NCBI GenBank assembly: GCA_002342805.1 | Contig: DDQW01000050.1 | Span: 1-32,750 of the forward strand | Length of the DNA stretch: 32,750 nt | Reading direction: 5' to 3' | From: Clostridiales bacterium UBA2432 | Lineage (GTDB): Bacteria > Bacillota > Clostridia > Lachnospirales > Vallitaleaceae | In this document: in pieces, positions 24,562-32,147 of the stretch | How positions within the stretch are numbered: the stretch's first letter is position 1 | Layout of the letters: the number at the start of each line of letters is the position of its first letter | Position numbers and translations under genes: made by a program | Notes under the pieces: model-generated | Databases searched by the model: none | What the model was told of the DNA's origin: nothing | Seen by the model: the letters and a program-made list of their open reading frames with translations, nothing else

Positions 24562-27500
24562 TCACTTATTTTTATTATATCTCAACTCCATCTTTTTGTA
24601 TACTTTCTCGGTATCCGTCAATTTAACAATGGGCATAACTATTCTGACCTCTTCATCCATATCCTCATTTTTCCAATATACCACCATATGCACTTTTGCA
24701 TTATGAAGCACATATCCTTTATCCATATAATGTTTTAATTTTTCTTTGAAACTTTTTGAAAATGCCAGTACCTGTTTACCCAACTGATTATTGCAGCCCC
24801 GTAAATCTACGTATAGTTCATCACCGCTTTGTAAGTCAGCTACACGCTGCTGAAATTCTTCCTTTGCGAACAAGCCAAGAAAAATATCTTTATAGCCTAA
24901 CTGAAAACTTATACTTGATTGTGTCTGATAATTATTGGTTACCTCTGAAACCCTAATCCCATCAATACCGGTGTATTTATTGTTAAGGTAAGAGCCACTA
25001 TCTTCAGCGACAGCTGATAAATTCATGGTCTGCATCTGTTGAAATTTTGTATGTAAGCCTATATCACGATAGTGTATAATCAATGTTTGTTTTGCTCTAG
25101 TCATTGCAACATATAAAAGGCGCTTTTTCTCATCACTTGTGTCTTTAAATCTATCGAGCATAATAATAACCGTATCAAACTCTCTTCCTTTTGCCTTATG
25201 CATGGTTGAGACTTGTATGGCATCATTTTCTGAATATATAAAATCTTCAAGTTTTGATTCTCTGAGGAATATTTTAAAATCCGAAACATATTTGTGCTCG
25301 CCTGCCAATACTTCAAAGTCTGAAAACAAACGTTTGCATAAGCCAATATGCTCACTTCGGGCATACTTTTTTAGCACATTATATTTTGCATTGCCCCACC
25401 TTTTATATTCAATGGTGTGATCTGATTCCGACAAGTTTAAACACGTAAGAAAATATCTTATTTCATCTAAATTTATTAACTTAATTTCTTCTGAGCTTTG
25501 TATCAATTTAGCCTGTATATGACGATCAAGTAACCTTCCTGTAATCTGTAAGGCTTCATCATTGGTTGTTGTCAGTATACACACAGAGCCTTTAGCACCT
25601 TTAGAAACTAATTTATCAACAAGGCCTTCTAACATATTATCGTGATGATATCTTATAAGCTCGATTTGGCCATTTGTTGGAGATTTTGCCATAATAGGCG
25701 TCTGCTTCATCCGATTCCCGATATACTTTGTGTAGGCATTAGAAAACTCAACAAGATTTGAGCAGCTTCGATAATTGTCTATTAGCTCGTAGAGTTTTGC
25801 CCCTTTTGCCTGTGATATTTTCTTCAAATATTCTGACTTAGCTCCACGAAATTCATAAATATTTTGATCATCATCCCCCACTGCGATAATTCGCATATTG
25901 GAATTTTGCATGGTCATAGCTCTTACAAGTTTGAATTCATGTTCATCCATATCTTGGGCTTCATCAATGACCATAACTGTTTTTGTGATCCTGGATTGTT
26001 CAACTTCGCCTTTCATAATCAAAGTAGCTGTTTCATTGACTATACTATTTGACTTTTCTATATCACCAACACGTCCGAGTATATCAAAACAAAAGGAATG
26101 GAAGGTCTTAATGTCAACATAATTTGCTGAATTTCCGATAAGATATTTTAAACGTCGCTTAAACTCAACCGCTGCAGCTCTTGAGAATGTAACCATAAGC
26201 AACTGCTCATGTTTCACATCCTCCATTAAGAGTAATGATGCCAATTTGTGGACTAATATTCTTGTTTTTCCACTCCCCGGACCTGCTGCAACGACAATGT
26301 ACTTGGTCTCTTGGTCATTCACGATTTCAAGCTGAGCCGTAGACAACTCGCCGAAAAGTTGTCTGAATTTGGCCGGACTAATATTACGGCGGATTTCATT
26401 GCCTTTTGTTCCTTTAAAATATTTGGCTAGGAAGGTTTGATAATTGAGTGTAAAATAGTCATCCACAAAGCGGAGAGCTGCTTCATAGTTTTCCAGCATT
26501 TTAGTGGCATATTCTCCGACAATATGGATTTGATGGGCTTTTTGCTCGTAATAAGTCTGCAATTTTTTGTAGTCATCAATTTTATATTGAATCCGGTTAT
26601 CTTCTTCTAATCTTTCGATACTTAAGGCATTATAAATCACCAAAAATCCACCTTCGATTTTTAGCGCTTCAATTCTAGATAGATAATAGAGTGCATCTTC
26701 GATTTCTTTCATCGTCGCTTTTGCCTCGAACATGCGATATTCTTGCATATATTTTTCTTTAAGCTCTAACACTGAAAACTCAACAACACCTTCAGCTTCC
26801 GGATGTTCATCATTTTTATCGTAAAGATATTTCAATATAAAATCAGCAATGGCAACTCGTTTTTCTAAGTCTTTAGTTAAAGTGTCTTTATCTTTCATAA
26901 AATAAATTCTGAAATGATTCTTAGAATGTTTTAAGCCTTCTTTTTTGATGGCATGGATAATGGATAGATAGTTTAATATGGTGATAATTTTATCCGGTGT
27001 CACTTTTTTAAGCTCTCTAGCTTCTGCTTTTTCATTGATTTCTTTAATGTTAATGGTTCCTTCTTCCTCAATAACGTCGTAGAGAAAGGCTTCTAACTCC
27101 CGATGCCATCTAAATTGATTGAGGGCTTTTTGCTTGGACATATCATCCTGTAAAAATGCTGCCAAATCTTTTTTATCCGCTAGAATTTTCTCTTCTTTAA
27201 GAAGTCCGACTATATGAATGACATCTGCTTTCTTAATGCCCAATTGATCACTAATATAGTCAATACGCATTTCACCCATTTCATTATTGGGATTTTTTCT
27301 GCTTCTGGCTGCAATCAACTTTGATACAATCCGTACCGCAAGTTCTTCTTCCTTGTCATCAAAGCGATTGGAACCTCGAATTCTTTCTGCTGCTTCTTTC
27401 ACACTTTCTGATAAAATACTGTCTGCATAAACTCGTGGACTATTTTGTCCTCTTTTGACATAGCCGGCTTGTTCAAGGGCAGCAATGGCTGTTTTTACAC

Positions 27501-29463
27501 GCGTTTCAATATCATAAACGCTATCATCCCAGCCGGCTTTTCTTGCAATCTCAAGGGCAGATTTTGATACTCTTTTTCTGAATCTGGTGATTTCCTTAAC
27601 TGCACGCCAGACATTACCTATTTCATTAATATTGAGTTTGGTCTGATTCAAAAGTGTAAAGTGACTGTTTAAATCCTCATCATTATACAGAATAAAACAT
27701 TTTGCATGAATATTCTGATCTCTACCTGCTCGACCTGCCTCTTGAACATAATTCTCCAATGAATTGGAAATCTGATAATGAATAACAAGACCTACGTCTG
27801 ATTTATCGACGCCCATTCCAAATGCTGATGTAGCTACCATAATATCCACGTTGCCTGCCGTAAACTGATCTTGATTATGTGACTTCTCTTTTTTATCCAT
27901 TTTTCCATGATAGGCTTTCGCACGATATCCATCTCTCGAAAGTCGTTCTGCTAACTCTTCTGTTTGTTTTGTTGATGATGTATATATAATGGTTGGACAC
28001 TCATGTGTACTTACAAGGCTTCTTAATCGATCATATTTTTCATCATTACCACATTTAATCACTTTATGGCTTAGATTTTTCCGTGCTGCACTCGCCGTGA
28101 ATAAGTCAAGGTCAAGGTCGAGGTTCATTTTAAAGTATTCTCGAATATCATCGACAACATTCTGTTTTGCTGTTGCTGTAAAGCACGAAACAGGAATCAT
28201 TGTTTCCAATTGCTTTTTCTCGTAGATATTTCGTATAAACTCTGCAATATAAAGATAATCAACTCTAAAATCTTGTCCCCAAGCTGAGAAGCAATGTGCT
28301 TCATCTATAACAAAACGTTCGATTTTTCTACCGAGCAATAGTCTCTCTATCGATTTTGACCGAAGTGATTCCGGAGAGATATATAAGATCTTGGCTGAGC
28401 CATCTTCAACACGTTCTATAGCTTTTGCGCGTTCTATCGGATCGAGTAAACCATTAATAGTAACCGATTCTGTAATTCCTTTTTCCTCAAGATTATCGAC
28501 CTGATCTTTCATCAAGGATTGTAAGGGTGATATGACAATGGTTAAGCCTTTTGTTGCTTTTCCGGCCATCAGTGCAGGAATTTGAAAAGTAAGTGATTTT
28601 CCTCCGCCTGTGGGAAAAATGGCTAGCAATGATTTTCCATGTAAAGCAGCCTCTACAGCACGTTCCTGCAAGGGTACTCCATCAAATTCACGGTAAGCAT
28701 CATATCCGAAATAGTCTTGTAATCCTGCGACAGGGTCTAATGCTTTTTGGCAATATGGACACCCTGTAATACACGGTGTGTTTCGCAAACGACTTAATAT
28801 ATTTTCAACTTCCGGGTATGAAAACAAGACCCATCTTGGCGTGATGGATGACTGATCATCTGCATAAATAATAGCTAAAGCATAGGCTAATTCAACTGGA
28901 TTTTCTCTTATGAGCCTATGCAAATCAACCTTGTTACAGATAAAATCGTTGAAATGGCTGAAAATAATATCCTCGAGATCTTCAGTTGATAAACCGCTTT
29001 TTCCAATATATTGAAAAAATGCTTTAAATTCATAGCGCTCTCTTAATAATCTGCAATAAATTTCTTGCATCCAAACTTCAAGATTATTATAGGCACTAAG
29101 ACAATCAAAAAACAGATCTTTAGCTTGAACAGAATCGTTAAGTGGATTATTTAACTGTTCTGTATGTAATTTGCCATCTTTTACGAGATGGTGATAGGGT
29201 TTTTTAGGGAAAAGAAGAGGTGATAGCAATAAGGTATCAATCATTGGAAATTCTTCAATCATTGGCGCCATTCTTTTTATATATTTTAGATCATGCTGCA
29301 AAACATTGTGTCCACACAGAAAAGAAGCTCCTGATATAAACTTAAGAAACTCTTGAAGATTACCTGTATGTAATTGTCTTCCTGAATTACTTGTTGCACC
29401 AAAGTCTCTAATTTTTTCAGTCTCTATAGAAACTTCCGTGTCAAAGAAAATTATATCTCCCAT
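24562..29463 (-). CDS. Exonuclease-RecQ-UvrD fusion helicase
   Basis: A 1633-residue protein combining three DNA-processing modules. Residues 1-120 look like a DEDDh 3'-5' exonuclease (Asp8/Glu10 in FFDTE, Asp58 in GHNVLQHD, Asp110 in NPLND, with Asn where the usual His would stand). A Cys cluster (231, 235, 238) precedes a RecQ-type SF2 helicase: Walker A FPTGGGKS (283-290), DEAH (387-390), SAFGMGVDK, and GRAGRD (577-582). A helical/winged-helix middle (600-1040) follows. The C-terminus is a UvrD/Rep-type SF1 helicase: GPGSGKT (1061-1067), DEAQ (1167-1170), GDDDQNIYEFRGA, STMHKAKGREFD and YVAMTRAKQTL. It probably unwinds and resects DNA in repair; a defence role is possible. GAGGAAAG precedes the ATG. 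Confidence 0.9.
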   Translation of the reverse strand: MGDIIFFDTEVSIETEKIRDFGATSNSGRQLHTGNLQEFLKFISGASFLCGHNVLQHDLKYIKRMAPMIEEFPMIDTLLLSPLLFPKKPYHHLVKDGKLHTEQLNNPLNDSVQAKDLFFDCLSAYNNLEVWMQEIYCRLLRERYEFKAFFQYIGKSGLSTEDLEDIIFSHFNDFICNKVDLHRLIRENPVELAYALAIIYADDQSSITPRWVLFSYPEVENILSRLRNTPCITGCPYCQKALDPVAGLQDYFGYDAYREFDGVPLQERAVEAALHGKSLLAIFPTGGGKSLTFQIPALMAGKATKGLTIVISPLQSLMKDQVDNLEEKGITESVTINGLLDPIERAKAIERVEDGSAKILYISPESLRSKSIERLLLGRKIERFVIDEAHCFSAWGQDFRVDYLYIAEFIRNIYEKKQLETMIPVSCFTATAKQNVVDDIREYFKMNLDLDLDLFTASAARKNLSHKVIKCGNDEKYDRLRSLVSTHECPTIIYTSSTKQTEELAERLSRDGYRAKAYHGKMDKKEKSHNQDQFTAGNVDIMVATSAFGMGVDKSDVGLVIHYQISNSLENYVQEAGRAGRDQNIHAKCFILYNDEDLNSHFTLLNQTKLNINEIGNVWRAVKEITRFRKRVSKSALEIARKAGWDDSVYDIETRVKTAIAALEQAGYVKRGQNSPRVYADSILSESVKEAAERIRGSNRFDDKEEELAVRIVSKLIAARSRKNPNNEMGEMRIDYISDQLGIKKADVIHIVGLLKEEKILADKKDLAAFLQDDMSKQKALNQFRWHRELEAFLYDVIEEEGTINIKEINEKAEARELKKVTPDKIITILNYLSIIHAIKKEGLKHSKNHFRIYFMKDKDTLTKDLEKRVAIADFILKYLYDKNDEHPEAEGVVEFSVLELKEKYMQEYRMFEAKATMKEIEDALYYLSRIEALKIEGGFLVIYNALSIERLEEDNRIQYKIDDYKKLQTYYEQKAHQIHIVGEYATKMLENYEAALRFVDDYFTLNYQTFLAKYFKGTKGNEIRRNISPAKFRQLFGELSTAQLEIVNDQETKYIVVAAGPGSGKTRILVHKLASLLLMEDVKHEQLLMVTFSRAAAVEFKRRLKYLIGNSANYVDIKTFHSFCFDILGRVGDIEKSNSIVNETATLIMKGEVEQSRITKTVMVIDEAQDMDEHEFKLVRAMTMQNSNMRIIAVGDDDQNIYEFRGAKSEYLKKISQAKGAKLYELIDNYRSCSNLVEFSNAYTKYIGNRMKQTPIMAKSPTNGQIELIRYHHDNMLEGLVDKLVSKGAKGSVCILTTTNDEALQITGRLLDRHIQAKLIQSSEEIKLINLDEIRYFLTCLNLSESDHTIEYKRWGNAKYNVLKKYARSEHIGLCKRLFSDFEVLAGEHKYVSDFKIFLRESKLEDFIYSENDAIQVSTMHKAKGREFDTVIIMLDRFKDTSDEKKRLLYVAMTRAKQTLIIHYRDIGLHTKFQQMQTMNLSAVAEDSGSYLNNKYTGIDGIRVSEVTNNYQTQSSISFQLGYKDIFLGLFAKEEFQQRVADLQSGDELYVDLRGCNNQLGKQVLAFSKSFKEKLKHYMDKGYVLHNAKVHMVVYWKNEDMDEEVRIVMPIVKLTDTEKVYKKMELRYNKNK

Positions 29464-29490
29464 ATGCTTTCCTCTTAATATATTATTATA

Positions 29491-29519
29491 AGTATAATAC
29501 TAAAATAATCAGGTGGCAA
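29491..29519 (-). promoter_or_regulatory. Promoter of the fusion helicase gene
   Basis: On the minus strand TTGCCA (5 of 6), a 17-base spacer and TATACT (5 of 6) lie 28-56 bases before the start codon. Confidence 0.7.
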
Positions 29520-29539
29520 GTATCTAGGTTTAATCCGTC

Positions 29540-29570
29540 AAAAAGGAACAAAGAGGCTACGCCTCGTTCC
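29540..29570 (-). terminator. Hairpin with T5 tail upstream of the helicase promoter
   Basis: On the minus strand GGAAC-GAGGC, loop GTA, GCCTC, three unpaired bases and GTTCC form a two-part stem followed by TTTTT. It would stop readthrough from the right before the helicase promoter. Confidence 0.55.
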
Positions 29571-29592
29571 GCCTCGTGGATTGTTTATGGAG

Positions 29593-29652
29593 GGAAAGGT
29601 CCTTGACGCTTTCTGCTACGTTTCAAGGCAGAAAGCTAAAGTAGGACTTTCC
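29593..29652. repeat. Nested stem-loop of unknown role
   Basis: An outer stem (GGAAAGGTCCT with AGGACTTTCC, one bulged G) encloses an inner perfect 9-bp stem (GCTTTCTGC with GCAGAAAGC) around an 11-base loop. It lies between two terminator-like hairpins in a gap without genes (29464-29699). It may be a small palindromic repeat element or part of a structured RNA. Confidence 0.5.
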
Positions 29653-29665
29653 TAGAGCAAGGAAC

Positions 29666-29692
29666 AAAAAAGCTCACCACATTGTGATGAGC
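29666..29692 (-). terminator. Terminator after the AlbA_2-type pseudogene
   Basis: On the minus strand GCTCATCAC, loop AAT, GTGGTGAGC (9 pairs with one G-T) is followed by TTTTTTG. It lies just past the stop codon at 29700 and is a convincing rho-independent terminator. Confidence 0.8.
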
Positions 29693-29699
29693 AAATTTG

Positions 29700-29973
29700 T
29701 TATCGATTGGAATAATATTTTTGATTTGGACTCTTGGGTTTGTCCGGAATTGTTAATTTTAATAAACCGCTTTTAATTAATGGATTAAGCACCTTCTGGC
29801 TAAAATAACTTCTGCTCTTTATATTCAAAAATTTTTGAATTTCCAATCTTGTTTTAGGTTCTTTGCAAAATTCTATTATAGTCTCTGTGGTATCTTGAAT
29901 TTCAGCATGTTCACTAGCATGTTCACCCAACTTATCTGTCAAAGGAATTATAGTCTTAAAAACATCTCCTTCA
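29700..29973 (-). pseudogene. 3' part of an AlbA_2/ATP-binding gene interrupted by the TnpB element
   Basis: The frame reads EGDVFKTIIPLTDKLGEH, then a winged-helix end typical of AlbA_2-type ATP-binding regulators (TRLEIQKFLNIKSRSYFSQ, LKLTIPDKPKSPNQKY) and a normal stop. No real start exists: the codon at 29940-29942 is TTG inside the domain. The missing upstream part lies beyond the inserted element at 31491-31662. Joining base 31491 to base 29973 rebuilds the unbroken sequence PEFIEGDVFKTIIPL. Confidence 0.8.
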
Positions 29974-30111
29974 TTGAACTACCCACCACCTAAACGTCAG
30001 GCGTTTTGAAGTGGGGGATTCCTTGTTTAAGGAATCACTCACGTTTGCAAAGAGTTTGCCTTTTAAGTTTCCCCTCTATTGAGGGTGGCCTTATCCAATG
30101 AATAACAGTTG
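29974..30111 (-). ncRNA. Predicted omega RNA (reRNA) of the TnpB element
   Basis: In IS200/IS605 elements the right end, downstream of tnpB, is the scaffold of the guide RNA, and the guide is read from the flanking host DNA. This segment has two strong hairpins and ends at the element boundary. The guide would begin with TGAAGGAGATGTTTTT (29973 and downwards on the minus strand). The 5' end of the RNA probably lies within the tnpB 3' region; it is not visible from sequence alone. Confidence 0.55.
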
Positions 30112-31356
30112 CTATGCAACTGTTATTCTTGCTGGGTGGTTCAAGCACCCATTATCCCTCAACCTCTTAATGAGTATTGGGAGTACATTTGAATCATGTT
30201 TTCTCATGATGTTTAGTGACCCATTAATGTCACTATTAACTAAGAGTCCGTCGTTGGTTTTAAACAAACCACGTTGGATTCTTCTTTTTTTGTTGTAGTA
30301 TTGCTTCGTCAATGGTTCAAGATCATAAGCACTAACACCTGAAGTATAAGCTTCTTTAACCATGACAACATCGATACCGGTTAATTGTGCCTTGTATTTT
30401 ATGAATTCAACCAACTTTTGGACCGGTATCTGTACAAACCCTTTAATGGGCGATTGTTGCTTGATGCCCTTAATATCACCAATGACAATGGTTGAACACT
30501 TTTGTTCTTTGGCAAGATTAATAACCCTTCGACTCACTTGATGAAGAGCATCATGCATGTAGTAGCCACGTTTTCTGTTGAGTTTTTGAATACGTTTTGT
30601 ACGTTTGAATTTTTTATTGCCGGTAGCTTTCATCTGGATCCTGGTGAGTCGTGCAATCTCTTTATTGTAGTATGCATTTTTTGATTTAAGTGTTTTGCCA
30701 TTAATTAAGACTTGTTTTTCAGAGTCGCTAAAAGAGATAGCACAAAGATTATCTAAACCAAGGTCAATTGCCATAATATTATGCCATGATTGCGGTTTAG
30801 AAGCCTCTACTTGTTTATAGATCACCAATAGATACCATTGACCTCTAACCGTGTCCCATATCCATTTAGCTTGTTGTATGGCGTTCATGTTCAGATGCTT
30901 CAACACCCATTTAGGGAGTGTTAAATTTAAACTGTTGACATCAAACGTTGAACGCATCGCTTTGGAAAGGGAGAGTTTTAAGGTCCGCTCATGTACTCTA
31001 ATGGCCAAATTAGTAAAGATGACTTGATTCTTTAAATTTTTGTGCTTATATTTAGGCTGACGTGGTTGGCCAAGGTATTTGCTTGGGTTCTTTTTGTAAT
31101 CCTTACTGGCAGTAAAATAACTTTTCCAGTTCTGCTCTAGAACCTTCAGGCATTGCTGATAAGTATGGGAGTGTAAAAAACCTTTATGCCAATTGGTTTT
31201 TAGAAGTGATTCCATGTCGTAATAGTTTTTATACCCATTAGTGATACACTCGTAGTTGGCGATATTATACAATTTCGTTGTATGAAAAGATAATTCTTCA
31301 ATTATCGCCAGTTGCTTTGTATTTAGTTTTGGGTAATATTTAAAACTTAAACGCAT
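30112..31356 (-). CDS. tnpB: TnpB RNA-guided nuclease, variant without zinc finger
   Basis: A 414-residue RuvC-fold nuclease of the type ancestral to Cas12. RuvC-I is MAIDLGLDNL with Asp198 and RuvC-III is VNSDINGSLNIMRK with Asp376. At RuvC-II, where most TnpBs have Glu-Asp-Leu, it reads VIGDIKGI (Gly293), while a Glu occurs later in VKEAYTSG (Glu335), as in TnpB/Fanzor lineages with a rearranged active site. The usual CxxC...CxxC zinc finger between the TS motif and RuvC-III is absent; the segment reads YDLEPLTKQYY...RGLFKTNDG. AAGGAGAG precedes the ATG and the frame is intact. With its guide RNA it should cut TTTAT-flanked empty sites and favour element retention. Confidence 0.92.
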   Translation of the reverse strand: MRLSFKYYPKLNTKQLAIIEELSFHTTKLYNIANYECITNGYKNYYDMESLLKTNWHKGFLHSHTYQQCLKVLEQNWKSYFTASKDYKKNPSKYLGQPRQPKYKHKNLKNQVIFTNLAIRVHERTLKLSLSKAMRSTFDVNSLNLTLPKWVLKHLNMNAIQQAKWIWDTVRGQWYLLVIYKQVEASKPQSWHNIMAIDLGLDNLCAISFSDSEKQVLINGKTLKSKNAYYNKEIARLTRIQMKATGNKKFKRTKRIQKLNRKRGYYMHDALHQVSRRVINLAKEQKCSTIVIGDIKGIKQQSPIKGFVQIPVQKLVEFIKYKAQLTGIDVVMVKEAYTSGVSAYDLEPLTKQYYNKKRRIQRGLFKTNDGLLVNSDINGSLNIMRKHDSNVLPILIKRLRDNGCLNHPARITVA

Positions 31357-31490
31357 GGTTGCTCTCCTTCCAACAGAACTTATGTTCTATTTTAACATAA
31401 CATAAAAAACAAATAAAGTGTCAGCAAGAGTTGGCACTTATAAAATTCATCTCACACTTGTAGAAGAGGGAGTCTTCTTATATGTTAATG

Positions 31491-31662
31491 ATAAATTCAG
31501 GGTCTGCACCAGAACATATCTTGTTGTATTTATAAATATTTCTAACCCCTGAACCAAGCTCATCAACCCAGCCGATTTCTTTAAAGAACTTGGCTATCGC
31601 TCTCTAAAGATCTTATCTCGTATATTTACCCGCTGATCACCTTCAAGATAATAACTTATCAT
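31491..31662 (-). pseudogene. Central remnant of the AlbA_2/ATP-binding gene upstream of the TnpB insertion
   Basis: The translation gives ISYYLEGDQRVNIRDKIFRE, then after a frame change AIAKFFKEIGWVDELGSG and VRNIYKYNKICSGADPEF up to the TTTAT insertion point. Both pieces are well-known blocks of AlbA_2-type ATP-binding regulators, but about 60-70 residues normally between them are missing, stops occur at the joint (31594-31606), and the N-terminal AlbA_2 domain is absent. The gene was therefore deleted as well as interrupted. Confidence 0.75.
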
Positions 31663-31678
31663 TGAGATGCTTTTTTAT

Positions 31679-31846
31679 TTATGACTTTTCATTTTGCAAT
31701 TCCCAATGCTCCTTTGCATGATCATATATTTCTTCTAAAGACATGTCCTTAAAAATATCTTCTTTTAATTTCAAATAATCTTCCTTGCTAACACTCTCAG
31801 TCTCACGAATCAACCTTAAATAATTACTGTTTTCATTCAATAACAT
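31679..31846 (-). CDS. Small acidic 55-residue protein, unknown
   Basis: A short frame begins ATG (31844-31846) and encodes MLLNENSNYLRLIRETESV followed by SKEDYLKLKEDIFKDMSLEE and an end in HWELQNEKS. It is helical, acidic and protein-like in composition. The purine-rich AAGAGATGGA upstream is only a moderate ribosome binding site. No family recognised; it ends shortly before the AlbA_2 remnant and could itself be the end of a deleted gene. Confidence 0.45.
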   Translation of the reverse strand: MLLNENSNYLRLIRETESVSKEDYLKLKEDIFKDMSLEEIYDHAKEHWELQNEKS

Positions 31847-31931
31847 TACTATCCATCTCTTTTCTTAGGAAATCTGTAAGGTTTAACTTCTATATACATT
31901 ATACCTTTCTTTTTTATCATATTCAAGCGCT

Positions 31932-32129
31932 TCAGCGTGTCAGCAACCACACGCCTAGCACGAGAAATGCCAAGGCCCAGATGTAGAAGAAGATGTCTGT
32001 ACCTTTGACACCCATGTGTGTTTCAAACCATTGGATTTTTTTGATCTTCCAGATGGTCGGTGGTTTTGTTACGGTTAATATAATCACCAATGCTGAATAC
32101 ACAAATGCTAAAATTGCCCATATTGTCAT
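31932..32129 (-). CDS. Small two-helix membrane protein
   Basis: A 65-residue protein with two hydrophobic helices (MTIWAILAFVYSALVIILTV and FFYIWALAFLVLGVWLL) joined by a basic loop (TIWKIKKIQWFE). The start at 32129 has GGAGG eight bases upstream; the ATG five codons earlier overlaps that site. It begins 18 bases after the ABC permease stop and is probably cotranscribed with it; it may be an accessory part of that transporter. Confidence 0.7.
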   Translation of the reverse strand: MTIWAILAFVYSALVIILTVTKPPTIWKIKKIQWFETHMGVKGTDIFFYIWALAFLVLGVWLLTR

Positions 32130-32147
32130 AATTTTTTCCTCCATTTC

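Larger units (their letters stand above)
29974..31490 (-). mobile_element. IS200/IS605-type element carrying only tnpB
   Basis: The 1517-bp element has no tnpA. Its left end (31490, minus-strand sense) follows TTTAT and has a subterminal hairpin AGAAGA-CTCCC-TCTTCT. The right end terminates in GTAGTTCAA after two strong hairpins (GATTCCTT-AAAC-AAGGAATC, and CCCAC...GTGGG around AAACG-CCTGA-CGTTT). The ends are fixed by the host gene: removing 29974-31490 restores the conserved frame. A second possible left end at 31439, also after TTTAT, would leave a stop codon in the rejoined gene. As usual for this group there is no target duplication and no inverted repeat. Confidence 0.85.

Noticed and set aside
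31440..31444. TTTAT next to a hairpin as the left boundary of the TnpB element
   Set aside because: It also gives an in-frame joint but leaves an extra 17-codon segment containing a stop; the boundary at 31490 rebuilds the conserved host sequence exactly.
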